64,000 nucleotides of DNA from contig NC_079888.1 of the NCBI RefSeq assembly GCF_029227915.1, positions 5,963,001 to 6,027,000 of the forward strand, read 5' to 3'. The notes under the pieces were generated by a model. The model was given only the letters and a program-made list of their open reading frames with translations. It had not been told where the DNA came from and ran no database searches. A program made the translations under genes and the position numbers. Of the stretch, positions 21,201-34,400 are shown one piece after another (within the stretch, counting starts at the first letter, position 1; the number at the start of each line of letters is the position of its first letter). Source of the stretch: Hydractinia symbiolongicarpus (Eukaryota; Cnidaria; Hydrozoa; Anthoathecata; Hydractiniidae).

Positions 21201-22733
21201 TATGCAGAAAAAGAAATTTTCCCTCCCTGCTAACGAACTATTTCTTTATCTCACGAAACATTGGAAGCACATGATTTTATATGTATAGTTGTTTTTCTTT
21301 ACGTTATAGGCACTATCTGACGTTAACTTAAGTTCGTTGCACAACGGTACAAGCCCATTACAGAAAACCGAGAATAGCACCTACTCTATAGAATATTGCG
21401 ACGCAGACATTCAGGGCCCTGCACCTAACATTACTGTGACAGCCTCTCCATCGTTAAGCGGAGTACTGCAAGGTCACGTGGTATCGGCTGCAGGAGGCAA
21501 TCTACCTAAAACAACATTGAAACGACTAAATAGTGGTCATAATGATTCGAGCTTGTTGCAACAGCTCATTGTTCAGCAAAGCAGTAACCTAGGTATGTGT
21601 TGAATTTCTGTTTCTAAATTGCGCACTGTGTACAAGGGCTTAAACTTATTTATGTATTTTGGACTTACATGTAACCTTGGTTAAAGATCCATTCCTCTAG
21701 ACTGCTTTTCCGCTGTAGCGCAAAACGCATTCTAATGGAAACGAGCCTTTGCGATGTATAGAGTAGCACTGTTTTCATTTCCTCGTAACCACGTTTTTTT
21801 ATACACGCAAAAAAAACAAAATAACTGGTATATATAGGTAAGAAGAAAAACGGATTATAAAAACTATAGTTCTTAAGGCATATCTAGTTCTAAAACTAGA
21901 CAAAGTTTTCTCTGCAGGACTATATAAGTGTTTTCGCGTAAATGTGATTAAAACAACAGTTTGATTTCGATTGACACACTAGATTATTAAAGCAAGTAAA
22001 ACCGTGAATGCCCTATACCTAAGTAGAGATAGTCAACAAATAATTATGCAAAACTTTAGCCTGTTAAAAAGAGTAAACAACATGAAGACCCAGCCAAAAT
22101 TTTGTTTTAGTTATAGAAAAAGCGTGTATACTGATTGCATTATCATGTCGATGAAAAAATTTGAATGGCGGTCGGTGTCTGTGTGTTTTGTTACCATGCT
22201 GCTGCGCGTTGTGCAGTGAGTTCGTTTGCGGCGTGCAATTATGGCAACCGTGGAACGAATGACTGCCAGCTAACATCTATAGTTTCATTATAAATTTAAA
22301 ATGTTTGTTTTTAGATACGCACCAACTCACAGGAAACTACAATAAACAAATAGGTAGCCAGTCCTCCATGTGTCAAACCATACAGTCACCGAAACAAGTG
22401 GCTTCTAGTTTAACTAACATGCAAGCCTCGCCTAGACAAACTTTTCTCGCTAATCCACACCATGCAAATAACCAACCAATGAAACAGCTACAAAAATTTC
22501 AACAAATTCAACAGTTACAGCAACAACAGCAAATGCAGAATCAGCAATTTATAACAATGCATCATAGTTATCAACAGCAAATCTTGCCAAAGCTACCTAC
22601 TGTTCCGCAAAATATCAGTCAATTTAACACAGCGCAATACACTCCCACGCAGACGCCTTCTAGTTTGCAGTTTATATCGCAAAGTACCAGCAACAAAACT
22701 ATACAACAGCAGCACGGTGGAACGATTTCCTGA
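12281..22733 (+). CDS. ATXN7: ataxin-7 orthologue (SAGA deubiquitinase-module subunit)
   Basis: Coding exons: 12281-12365, 16217-16273, 16345-16449, 16561-16923, 17143-17225, 17606-17811, 17984-18039, 18266-18399, 19339-19463, 19686-19729, 20426-21129, 21310-21592 and 22315-22733. All phases agree and give about 887 aa, close to human ataxin-7 at 892. An N-terminal Sgf73-type zinc finger has CDQC at 66-69 and HYERNH at 81-86, with GLCPS just before it. The SCA7 domain has C213-x10-C224-x5-C230-x2-H233, then HPLSLRRQVPGRSKDFDVLLADHRA, the family signature. A third conserved block, FGGRQ...VFSRRMDHFRHA in exon 9, matches the vertebrate region that follows SCA7. The remainder is Ser/Thr/Gln-rich, with a Gln-rich run near residues 806-835. 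Known role: anchors the Ubp8/USP22 H2B deubiquitinase module to SAGA in the nucleus. Residues are numbered from the first ATG. Confidence 0.93.
13708..13907 (-). mobile_element. SINE family A, internally deleted copy 1
   Basis: Minus-strand, tRNA-headed SINE in ATXN7 intron 1. The reverse complement starts with a GGCGCTGTAGCTTAGTGGTT-like tRNA head. It continues through TAGGTCTACATAGCTCAAAA to a tail with GATAGATAGATG-type repeats. The centre seen in the 60704-61013 copy is missing. Confidence 0.65.
14130..14262 (+). mobile_element. SINE family A, internally deleted copy 2
   Basis: The plus-strand head GGCGCCGTAAATTAGTGGTT (A-box-like) runs straight into the tail module AATAATAGACAGGGTATATC and a TATCTATC end. 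It is oriented head-to-head with the copy at 13708-13907, about 220 bp away. The full-length relatives at 58554 and 60704 show the missing centre. Confidence 0.65.
14962..15009. repeat. perfect 48-bp palindrome with back-to-back octamer motifs
   Basis: 14962-14985 and 14986-15009 are exact reverse complements with no spacer. The centre reads ATGCAAATTAATTTGCAT, which is two POU octamers (ATGCAAAT) in inverted orientation. A weaker extension of the inverted repeat continues outward. Located in the 3.85-kb ATXN7 intron 1. Confidence 0.95.
15461..15806. mobile_element. MITE family A, copy 2 (ATXN7 intron 1)
   Basis: The left end CAGGCCTATCAATAAG and the right end CTTATTGATAGTCCTG form inverted termini of about 16 bp around roughly 345 bp of non-coding sequence. 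The interior matches the copy at 1349-1625. A non-autonomous DNA transposon; no transposase. Confidence 0.75.
19838..20236. mobile_element. MITE with long imperfect terminal inverted repeats (ATXN7 intron 10)
   Basis: The left end carries TTCATATGAAAGAGCTTG and AGATTGTCTAGAAT. The reverse complement of the right end carries TTCATATAAAAGAGCTTGAG and AGTTGTCTATGGAA. Similarity extends about 80 bp into each end. A separate 17-bp perfect hairpin (arms 19941-19957 and 19965-19981, 7-nt loop) lies inside. No coding capacity. Confidence 0.7.
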
Positions 22734-22912
22734 TAGTGAATGTCAACTTAGAATAGTAAATTTTCATATGTCGAGTTTAATTCGGTTTGTCTTGATAATT
22801 TTGCCTCGCTTGCCTATCGTGTTATTTATTTTCTTTCAACGCATGTCAAATCCGTGTTTGTAATTACAACAATGTACAAAATTTTACCACTTCGATTATG
22901 CCTTGAATAGAG

Positions 22913-22918
22913 AATAAA
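22913..22918 (+). terminator. candidate poly(A) signal of ATXN7
   Basis: AATAAA about 180 nt after the ATXN7 stop codon, followed by a GT-rich stretch. Position-based inference. Confidence 0.45.
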
Positions 22919-23908
22919 TTCTTCCCAGAGTTTGTAAACTACAAAATCACCTCATAAACGAGATAATTATCTTTAGTAGAAAGATTTTTCTCTTGTTATT
23001 CGGCCGAAGGTGATTTTTTAGTTTTCTTCATACGAGAATAATCATTTACACAACTCTATTAAATTTTGTTGAAAATTTCACAACCGCCATTTTGATTGTG
23101 TTTTGTTTCCTATTTATTATGTCTACTATGTTAAATATCGTCGTGGTCTCACCACGAACAGTTTTGTTGCTGTGGTCACATTCACAATAATACTATGCAG
23201 AATTGTTTAGAAATTTAGAGTTTATAATTTTTTATATTAGATTTTTTGTGAAAAAGTAAAGCCAGGCGTTATAATGCGCGATGAATGTGTGATACCTGTA
23301 TCCTTGTATCTTCTGTTTCGCCAATGTTACAGCCAAAAATTTTAAAACCAAAATTTTTGTTATTCATGCCCCAAGGGAAACAAAACTCGCACAGTCTGTA
23401 TTTTTACCGTCATGTATTTTGCAGATCAGATTCAACGTAGTTTTCTCTATACTTGAACTCCCAATCAAAATCGCTGGTTTAACGAAATATAGCCATTTGA
23501 TTGGTGGAAATATTATATACTAGCCAATGAGATGGTTGTATTTCGTGCGTGTGCTTCGTCGTGTTTGTTTACGCATTGTTTTTCTCAGATTTGTTAAATT
23601 TAAAAAATAATGATATTTCGTCGTCGCGCGTAGTAAAATGCTAGAAGAAATGTTCTGTGTACATTCTCTATTGTGTAAATAACATTTGACATTATTGTCT
23701 GTATCATATTTATGAAAAAAGGATTTACTTGATAAATACAGTATTGTTTTTGTTCACAGGGTTAGTTGATGTTTTGCTCCATAATTGAAAAATTAACTTG
23801 AGGATTTTTGGAGTGAATATGTAAAGTGACGCAATACTTTTCTTGCCGAATTATTAAATTACCATCCCAGTCAAAACATGCTGAGAAAAGACAGCAAACT
23901 TAAAAATC

Positions 23909-24003
23909 CCACCCTCGTCCCAAAGGATATTTTGCCTTCTTGGTCTGAGGGAGCTGTTTTCTCTCATATTAAAAGGCAAAAGACCCTGGGGGCGAGGGTG
24001 TAA
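23909..24003. mobile_element. short MITE with CCCTCGTCCC termini
   Basis: The left end CACCCTCGTCCC is matched by the inverted right end (ACCCTCGCCCCCAGGG on the minus strand). Internal GCCTTC/GAGGGAGCTG segments are also arranged as an inverted repeat. A second element with CTCGTCCCCAGGG-type ends is at 63134-63220, so this is a family. Confidence 0.6.
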
Positions 24004-25365
24004 AAATCCGTTTCCAGAAGTAATTACACATTTTTGTTTTGTGTGCGCATGTGTTAAATGTGAACGTCTGCCTGGTTCACACTTCCTCAAGAGTGGTGGT
24101 GTGAAAGTGTACAGGCTGCGGAAATTGACTGTTTCACGCCTTTGATCAGATTTGAAAATCGAAAACGAAATGTTCCCTTACTTTGTAATCAGCTGTTTTT
24201 TAAAAAGTGATTCAAAGTTTTGTTGCACCGGCTGGTCTTGTAGAAAACTTGGTCTACTTTTCCAAAAACCCGCTAAGAAAAATATTTGGGGGGTAGTTAT
24301 TAGTTATTTAGTCGATCACACAACTGAGGAAAAAAGCGCAAAATCCAGACAAACAAAAAAGAATGATATGCAAAAATAGTAGTTCTTTATTTTTTTACAT
24401 TTTCCCCTTTCTGTGTGAGCAAACTTTTGATCGGATGTTTAGAATAGCTAAAATCTGTATTGTTTTTTTATCATGATAAATATTTCGTGAACTAAAAATA
24501 ACCTTTTTGTTGCCAAAAAAAATTGCGAGTAAAAATGTAGAAAAAACGGCAAAATTTGAAATTCGAGTAAAAAAATTGGTACTTCGAGTGAAAGCATATT
24601 AAGGGTACCAACTATTCTTTTAAAACTTGCATAGGCTTGACATGGTCACAAAAAGTTCTCAGGATTTCGAGTATTTTACCTCTTAAAATGGAAACATTGC
24701 CTGATACCACAGATTGTAAATTTAAATAAACGCCAAACAAGTTACATCGAGCCTGGAGGATTTCTTCATGTTTTCACTTAGGTCTGGTACCCAGTTCGAA
24801 GCACGGAGTCACCGCAGGTTTTCCACTTTTTTTCTAGAACCAAATTTGAGATTTTCGGCACTTTGAGAATTAAATATTTTTAAGAGTTTAAAAAAAAATC
24901 GTCTTATTTTGAAAACAAATTGAGGCCACGTAGTTTTGTAAACTAGAATTTGAGAAACAAGTTGTAAAATACCTACCGTCAGACGAATTTTGAGACTCTT
25001 CTAATTTGTGGATTGTGCATTGATCCAACCTTGATTGATCGCAGTGGAGAAACAACCTCGTTTACAGGGCTTATTTCTCTTGATAATGTCCTCGATATCA
25101 AAAGGAGAAAAATTTGACTTTGTATGATATTATTTTGTGGTAGTATCAGATGATACAGAAAATTCTTTTGTTATTTTATAAAAATTTCACTGGCAAGTGT
25201 TGGGCCAGCTAAACAATAGCAACTCCTTCCACATGAAAGTATATTTCAAAAATTCAAAAATTTACATATATAGCTATTAAAATAGAAAAGAAGAAGTAAA
25301 AATTATATTAGGAATACAATCAGTGACTTATTAAGTTCGTTAAGTTCGTATTTGTAACAATGTCG

Positions 25366-25371
25366 TTTAAT
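25366..25371 (-). terminator. candidate poly(A) signal of EEA1
   Basis: On the minus strand ATTAAA lies about 120 nt after the predicted EEA1 stop codon. It supports, but does not prove, the short last exon at 25494-25538. Confidence 0.4.
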
Positions 25372-25493
25372 ATTATTTCCAGTTCTGAATGGACACTACC
25401 ACAAGTGTGTCAATAACAGATCACGCTGTTCGAGTCGACACACACCGCCTGCCACGTTGACATTGATTCACGTATGCGATGGAGACGTCGTTC

Positions 25494-28400
25494 TTAACGC
25501 ATCGACTGCGATGATTGCGTGGAGGTCGTTGATAATCTCTAAACATATTCAATAAAACTTTATCAGGATGGTCAAGAATTCGTGAAAAAGTTAATGTGAG
25601 TGAAATTGTAAACCATGTATTCTACAAAAGTACACAATGTTTCAGAAGTTAACAAAGTAGCCTTTAAAAAAACGTCACGGCTTTGTTCGTCACTGCACGC
25701 AGCTGCCATTTTTGAGTCACGGACAGACAGCGAAAAAAAATCCACGGGGTAGGCTGCCCGTTATATATCGCATTAAGTGCTTCCGTAACAAACATACGAC
25801 GGCTACTATTATAGGGATACTTTTTCACGGTCAAGGCAAAATTAGGTCTGCTAGATACATAACTTACCCTTGCGCCTGTCCCTCTCAAACTGTTAAGCTC
25901 AATTGAGCATTGTTCGCAACACCTCACAGGTTTCTTACTGGATGCAACAACTGCAGAGAAGGAGGAACACTCGCTACAAAAGATCATCCTAAAAATGAAA
26001 AGAGTATTTGAAACAAAGACATTTACCATTATTCACAGGTTGACGCCAGCACTGCTTTTGTCACATCCATCCTTTTAGAATATATCTTTTAAAACAGTTA
26101 GATTTTTTTGTTTTATTTTTTTAATTTAGCCTCGGCTGTTAGGGCAAACTTTCGAGTTCAACCTAAATGTTATTAAGTTGTTAAGCATAATATTTAAACT
26201 GTACAGGCTTGTACATATTATAAAAAAACAATTTCCATATTATAAAAAACATTTTTTGCCTCCTTAAAAAAACGTTTTTGCAGATTACTTGTTAGACTAC
26301 CTTACGTTGTTTTAATTTTTTCATTTTTCTTAACTTATATAAGATGTTGTTCTTTTTTTGCTGAGTTTGATCGCAACTGTACTCAAATTTGACTCATGTA
26401 AAGATTATGTTTTTCTTTGATAAAGAAAACAAAAGATGTAGAGGGAAGCTTACCCGCAACTTCTGCAATGATGCTAAAATGAAAAATGAAAATAATAAAC
26501 TTGAACGATTTATTATTATTATTTTATTATCGCAAAAGATTATCTACAGAAACTGAAAGCAACATCAAAACATGATCAATAGAGTATACCTTTCTGACAG
26601 TCAGAGAAAATAATTTGTCGCATTTCTTGCAAGACTTCACTTCGCTATCACTTTCCCATTGTCGATTTGATTTGATGGCTTGTTGAACCTATTACAAAGG
26701 GATATAAAATCAATCTATTGAAATGACCTGGCAGTGACAACAACAACTATCGACCTTCTTGTCAGGAAAGTGAAACGTCAAGGAAACTGTCCTTAATCGC
26801 TTTGTAAAATTATGTCAAAGGTCAGGTCACAGTTGAAAAATAGAAAAAAACAAGTACTTTTTGTTTGCATAATTGGTGACGATCTTAATGAACACTGAAC
26901 AGACAATAAATAATTGAGAAAAATGTCTCGTTCAGCATTTTACACATACACGTTTTGTTTTGTATTTTATACAACTGACATGGCCAGTTCTGCATTTTAT
27001 ACAACCCATATGTTTGTTCTGTGTTTTATTCAATTTGTTCCGTTCGATATTTTATATAAGTGACTTGCAAGTTTTTTTCGGCATTTCATACAACTTACTT
27101 GCAAGTCTTGTTCGGCATTTTATACAACTTATAGTTCGTTCCGTATTTTAGACAGCTTACTTGCATGTTTTGATTCTCCTGTCCAAGTTCTTGCAATGCA
27201 GCCAGTGAATGATCCAGTTTTTTATTTGCTTCTGATAATTTCTGCTTCGTCTTTTTGTGTTGTTCTTCAGTAGAAAGAACTCTAAAATACAGACCGGACA
27301 ACTACTTCATGTGTTTATCACCAGTAATGATAATATTAACATAATTATACATCTTACTACCACTCGATCTCTTCAATAATTCTATTCCTAATATTTTTGT
27401 GAAACATCCTATATTATAAACTGTTTTTTTTATATTAACCTTTATGCACATACGAATATCAAATATTATTTCAGAAGAAGAGAAATTCGGTACAATTATG
27501 GAGCTGAAATATAACCGTTATTATTATTATTATTTGGACTCGACTGCCTGTGGTTTATACCACAATTAAAATTGACGATTTCGTGTAGTCTGCTACATAC
27601 TACCAGTAAACAACGGCGACTTTAAACAATATTTAATGATAGTGAAAGATCTTATATATAATTAATATAATAAAAAAATATTAACCGATTATTTCCGATC
27701 TAGGGAGGATGTTTATAACGTTTACACGATGCAAAGCTACTTTACCTGTCTAACAATGCCCTTTTCTCTTCACTCGAATTTTGTATTTGGGCTTCAAGTA
27801 CTAAAAATAAAAAGCGAAGTTATCATCACAAGTAGCGACAAATGTGAAATACGAACAAATAGGAGAGTGATGCACACATCATGTCATAGAACTTAATTTT
27901 TTTTAGATCTTTTGATGCAAAAAAAGGCTTTTTAGAGTAATCATACCAGTAAGATCTCTTTTTAATTCACTATTTTCATTTTCTGATGTTTTCAATTTCA
28001 ATTTGTATTCAGATATTCTTCGATCACGATTGGTTACTTCCTGTTCAAGTTTTGTTATGCTATTTGTAACTGTTGATATCTCATTATTTAAACGAATCTC
28101 TAATTCTTCTTTTGACTTTAACATGTCTGCCGTTTTAGTTTTTGATTGGTCCTAAATAAAAAATAGTAAACATTGATTGGTTATTTAACAACAATAATAC
28201 ACCACACAAGTTTATGGTTGGTTGATAAAAATAAACAAAAAAACAACAAGGATTACCAAGTTGTTTTTTAATCTAATAGATTCTTCACGAAGAACTTCTT
28301 GAACTTTTAATGAGTTCTGTTTTGATTTCTCGTGAGCTTCAACCTCCTGAAAATAAATAAACCAATAAGTAGTTAGAGATACATGCAAGAGTGGAAAAAA

Positions 28401-31400
28401 AATACAATGGATGTTGTATGATGTTTAGAATGAGATTTGTTTATCCCATCGGTTCTGCAAAGGCAACAATGCATGCACGAATTTCATTTGTAATTTGTGT
28501 TGTTGTCATACTTCATCAATTTAAACTCACCATTGATATACTTAAACACGAAACAAGAACTTAATAAGACCTATGGAACTAGCTTATAAGAATTTGCGCT
28601 GATGAGAATGCAAAGAACTCACCGAATGTGAATAAGAAACAAAGAAATTCAGAGGTTCAATGGAATGACATGAAATGAAGAGTAAATACCTGATCAAGTT
28701 TAGTTTGTTTTTCAAGAATCTCATCTTGCATTTTAGATTTTTCTTCTGACGATATTTTTTCTTTTTCTGCCATTTCACTGGTTAACTAAACAAAGCAATC
28801 CATTTTCCAGGGTAAATGAATTTTGAGTAACCCAGTATCTGCTACTACCCTTAATGAGATTTGAGGTGCATGCTGGCGATGGGTAGTTTAAATGAAAGAA
28901 ACATCACAAATTTTAACAAAAAGAATTCCTTTTCCTACCTTGGTTACTTCTTCAACCTTAGTTGCAACATCGACTTTTAATTCCAAGATTTCTTTTTCCA
29001 ACTCACTCCTGTAACAAAAGATATCTTTCTCAGCAAAATGTTCAGGCTGCACGCCAACCAAAATAAAAAAATTGGTTTCGTGGCAGTATTTGCATCAATG
29101 TTGTCTAACGTCCCTGGAAAAATCTACAGGAATTTACCCGTTGCTACTCGCTATTTCCACTTTGGTACAGACAGACTTCTTTCTTGTGCACAAACAGACA
29201 ACATACGGTAAGATAATATTCAGAACACTCTATACAAACCTATCATTTTCAACAGTCTTTTTTTCCTCCTCCAGCGTCGTCTTTAAAAGTTCCAAAGCAT
29301 TCTAAAAGGAAATTAAAAATACACAATCTAGGCTAGAGTGTGATTTTAGTGAAGTACGTTGCGAGAGTGTAGACCAACCTTTTCGTTTTCAAGGTTAGAA
29401 TGATCAGTTTTAAGATCTCTCAGGTCTTTGTTTAACTCTTCGATTGTTTCTCCAAGCTTGTTTTTTTCCTAATAATTAACAGTATCAGGAATAATCACAT
29501 TATAATCACACAAACAACCAATAGAAACCCTTTCCTACATAAAACTTTATAACGCAAGGATGTTTTTAAAAAAGAAAAGACAGGAGAGACGTTTTTTTTT
29601 ACCTAAATGCTGGTTAACTTTTCTGTACGCACAACAAAAGCTGAAAATACTAGAAAGTCTAAATTCTGTCGTTGGATAGAAGATGGATACCAAATATGGG
29701 AGCACAACAGCAACGACGACAACAACAACAACAGCAACAACAACAACAACAAAACAAAATATATACCTCAGTAAGGTTATTAATATTTGTATTTAGTTCA
29801 TTTTCTTTCTGCTCAAAATTTTTCGACTGTTCTTCTTTTTCTGTTGTCAAAGCTGTCATTTGTTGATTACAAACCTGCAAATGAACGCATAGAATACAGA
29901 TCAGAAGAATTTATTTATAATTTCAGAAGACGATACACAAGGAGTAGCTCCACATGTATAATATAAAAGACGACGACAGGTAACAGTTAAAATTTATGTT
30001 TCTTAAAAAGTTTCGTCATTGCTGCTTCAAGAGGTATTAACTTCAATAATCCTCTGTATTGAAAAGTATATGTACCTGTATCTCATCTTGTATGGAAGCT
30101 ATTTGTTCATTTAACTTCGAAATCTGCCCACTTTGATCCTAAACCAAAGATAAAAGTAAACACAAAGTTCTAGATCTCCGCAACTGCTGTGGAGGGTTGC
30201 CACTTTTTATAGAGCTGAATTTTAGAAGGTTTGAGGACTTACAATTTCATATTTTTCCAAAGAAATTGAGAATATTTGGAGATATGCTAGAAGTAACCAC
30301 AACGAGTAAAGAAGAAATTATTGGTGCACCCATGTAGCATGCATTTAAAAAAAAACGCGTAGAAAACCACATAGTTTTTAAAAGGAAAATTGAAAAGATT
30401 TAGGGAAAAAGTGGTTTAAAAGTCTACTTTATGAAAAAAATTGAGGAGTTTTGAAGAGATGTAGTAACCCTGTAGTAGAAGGTCAAACAGGTACTTCATG
30501 AATGAAATGTTACCTTAGTAGCTTCTTGTAATCTACACAACTGAATTTCGTAATTTTTACAACTATCACAAGGTTTGTTTAATTCTTTCTCGGCAACCTA
30601 AACAGAATTCCTGAAGAAAGTCAATCGAATGCAATATGTTTTCAAAAAATATGGCAAGGTAAACAAGGTGATAGACGTATAAGGGTTTAAACAACAAAAA
30701 TTGGACAAAAATTGAATCTGTCTTAATTTCAAAATCAAACTAACTCTTATATCCACATTGGGTTTAAGTTACATTCGAAGAGATTAAAAAAAGAAACAAG
30801 AGAAAAAAAACAAACCTCGAGTTTCTTCTGTACATCATTCAAAACTTCATCCTTTTGTTCCAGTATGCTTTCCAACTTGGCATGTTTCGTTTGCCATGAT
30901 AAAATCTACAAAATTGAGATATCGTTAGACGAAGCTAACAGCTGTAATACATACAGTACTGAAGAGAGGAGTTAAAAACATTTCTTTCCAGTACTTTTAA
31001 ACGGCAGAAAACTCCCTATTTCGATTTCAATGTTGACAAAAGTCTAATTTCTTCTTAAAATTTTTTGAAGCTGACAGATTTTTGAATGCTTGGCACGAAT
31101 TCAGGAAATCTGCTCATTTTAATTAAGGTAAAAGCAGCCATGGTATCCATGCATAAAGCTTAGAACAAAACACTATCATGTGCTGCATTTATTTTCAACA
31201 TGTGATAACTACCTCAGTATCTGCTTCATTTCTTTTCGTAATTTCTCCTTCCAAATTGATCTAAAAATAAAAAAGATGGCAGTTACAGAACCAACTATTT
31301 GAAATTGATGAAATTCAGATTATTATATTTGTATACAGTAATGTTACAACTGAAGGCTGCTTGTTTAAAAGTTAACCATCTACTGAATAAATAATTCAGT

Positions 31401-34400
31401 AAATCTTTTTCACCAATTCGACACCAACTCGACAAGGTATCCAGTTGTATACAGTCATGTTACAACTGAAGGCTGCTTGTTTGAAAGTTAACCATCTACT
31501 GAAGAAATCTTTTTCACCAACCCGACAAGAATTATAATAATAGTTGAATTCTCTCAATATGTGTATCAAAAACTTTAAAAGTAGCAGAAATTAATTTCTT
31601 TCATGTCCACAAACTTATAACTAAATTGATTTTTAAGTCAGATTAAAATCGAAGTGAATTTGTGCATTTTTTAGGCCCCAAACGCCAACAATTAAACATA
31701 TTATTAACATTTGTTAATCTGAGGATGTAAAGCATTTATACATTAAAGCCACACCCCAACGTTTTGTTTACCTACCTTTACATCTGATAGTTGATTATTT
31801 AAACTATCAATTTCTTCATCTTTTTTTATACATTCTTGCGTATGTTTGCCTTCTACATCTTTTAGGTTTAACTAAAAAAATGAAAAATAAATTTTAAACT
31901 TTTTCACATCTAAAAAAAGGTGTGTTATAAGTTTTTTAAAATTCATCTTGTTTTTATAAAAAGCAGTCACTCACTTTCAACTGGTTACACTGTGATTCAC
32001 ATTCAATTTTTACAGCTGCTATTTCTTCTTCTTTTGTCTTGATTTGTATGTTCAAGTTTTCAACTTCACTAGTTAGTTCACTCTATGAATTCCAAAATAA
32101 TTATTCTAGCATGCATTCTAGCATAGAAAAAAATGTTTATCCTCTGCACATCAAAGTGATTGTCACAGATCAATCAGAAAGATGCTACTCACCTTTTTCT
32201 GCAATAATTCTGTTTCAATGTTTTCCAGTTGTTGCTTTTCCGTCTTCAACTAAAATTCAATTGAAAATAATGATAATAAACGCTACAACATATAATCACA
32301 TGATAAGCAAACAAAGTCGGGTATAATCAAGAATAATTTGAAATATATTAATTGAACAACAACTGAGTGGGGGATATGAAAATGCATCTGGTTAAAAAAT
32401 ACAAAAGAATTGTAGTCCAGAAAGTTGATAAAGTTTCTATGGAAGCTTAAACAATCTATCGAGCCTAAAAATTCATGTCCAACAGTTCATTCATAGCTTG
32501 TAGCATCCTACCAGTTCAAGATTGTTTTTCACTTTATTCATTTCCAATTTTGTGTTTGATAATTCTGTTTGTATACCATCATATTTTGACGTCATAGCAT
32601 TCATATCTTCTTTACTCTGAGCAATCTTATTGTTCAGAGCTTCTTTCAATTCTTTCAAGCTGCTGTTGGCATGCTCTAAGTCTTTTCTAACGGAAGCCAA
32701 ATCCACACCCTAACACAAAGCATGTTACAAAAATCATCCAGGATAATTAATTCCAACTACATTGCTATTTCTAATCTAAATTTGCAACTTTTTGATTTTT
32801 AATGTCTGAGCGGGTTACAACCTTCAGGATGACACACAAGCTAGAGAGGCAATTTCAAGTTTTCCTATTGACTTGCAATTAATATAGATCATAGAAATAT
32901 ACAATACTACTAGCTTCTACAGAAAGAGAACAAAGAATGCAACCTAGCCGAGGAAAGTGAATGTTTTTTTCATATTGGTAAGGTCTAGAAAAGGGGAAAG
33001 TTCACAGTTACTTGGTACAATCAAATCTTCTTGGAAATTTTAAAATATTTTAAAACAAGATTAGTCAAAAACGCAAACTAATTTTCCAATATGTAGTAAA
33101 GAAATTAGGAAAATAATATGCAGCATAGGTTAAGAAGTGAATAAAAATATTTTTTCCAAAATTAAGAGGCGGCTCCAAATGAAAATTCTTGTTTCAACAG
33201 ATCAAAATTCAGAATTTTTATCACAAGCAATGTACACCTACTACTTACTTTCAAGTTCAGTTGTTCTTGCAAAGAAGAAATCTTTAACGTCATTTCTGAT
33301 ATTGATTTATTTTTGGTGTCAATCCATGATGCTTGCTGTGTTTGTTGATGATCACAACTCTTTAATTCTTCTTGCAACTAAGACAATAAATGTAAGTTTG
33401 TCTGTCACGCAAAATGGTACCGCGAGTAGCGATACTCGTGCAACACGGTATAAAAAGGACCAGCAAACCCGCGGACTTTTCCACAAGCAACCGGCTAGAA
33501 GTAGAAGAGTATTGTGACATATCTGGAATGCAAGGAAATGCATTCTACAAGAATCACAGTGCGAGTATTGTGTTGCAGTAACCAATCATAAGATGCTTAC
33601 TTTCACCGTTTGCTCTCTCAAAGTTTTAATTTCATCTACATTGCTTAATATAATCTTCTTTTTCTCTTCAAGATTTTTGTTTAAAGCTGTCTTTGTGGCG
33701 GTGGACTCTGATTCAAGTATAAAGAACTGTTCATTCTAAAAACATAAGAACCATTATTTAGAAACGAGTAAAAAATTTTTAATAATAAAGAGGTATTATT
33801 AGATGATTTCACAAAAACAATTTTGTTGTGTTAATTGAAGTTTCTAAAATCTTATTCTAGTCCTAGTGTAGTGGCTTAGTTTTAAAGTGTTGTGTTCAGG
33901 AACCAAGCCCCTCTTGTTCAAATAACATAGTTATTGAAGATACATGTGTCAACAAGTTATTCCTAACCCTGATTTAGGTGTAGGCGGTAAATACTAGGAA
34001 AGGTTAATTAACAAAGTAGCCCCTCTTTGGGACTGCAGCCGACTTTTTATAGTTAAACGAATTTTTACTCTAGAACGCAATTAATACAAACTGGCTTCGC
34101 TTTTAAGGACTTACAATGCATAGATATAGAACTCATTCAGAAATGTCCATTGCAAAGTTTTCAAAAGCACGCACCTTTGCTTTCACTTCATCTTTTAAAG
34201 TGACAACATTTCCTTCTGCAGCTTGCAGTTGGAAGTCCCGTTCGTGCAACAATTTTTCAATCTTGGAATAATCTTGCTGGAATTTCTGTAGCTCGTCTGC
34301 TGTGTTGACTTTTTCTTGTCTGATAAGTTCAATTTCATGTGTGTGTTGTTTTACTTGTTCTGCCATCGTTTTTTCAATAGAGGAGGTGGCTTCAAGAAGT

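Larger units (their letters stand above)
22734..25493. other. convergent intergenic region between ATXN7 and EEA1
   Basis: Holds the ATXN7 3' UTR (candidate AATAAA at 22913-22918) and the EEA1 3' UTR on the other strand (candidate ATTAAA at 25366-25371, minus strand). One MITE lies at 23909-24003. The rest is AT-rich without supported genes. Confidence 0.6.

Noticed and set aside
29659-29880. Open frame with poly-Cys on the minus strand and poly-Gln on the plus strand
   Set aside because: It is the intronic trinucleotide tract read into EEA1 exon 26 in the gene frame; the real coding part is 29767-29874.
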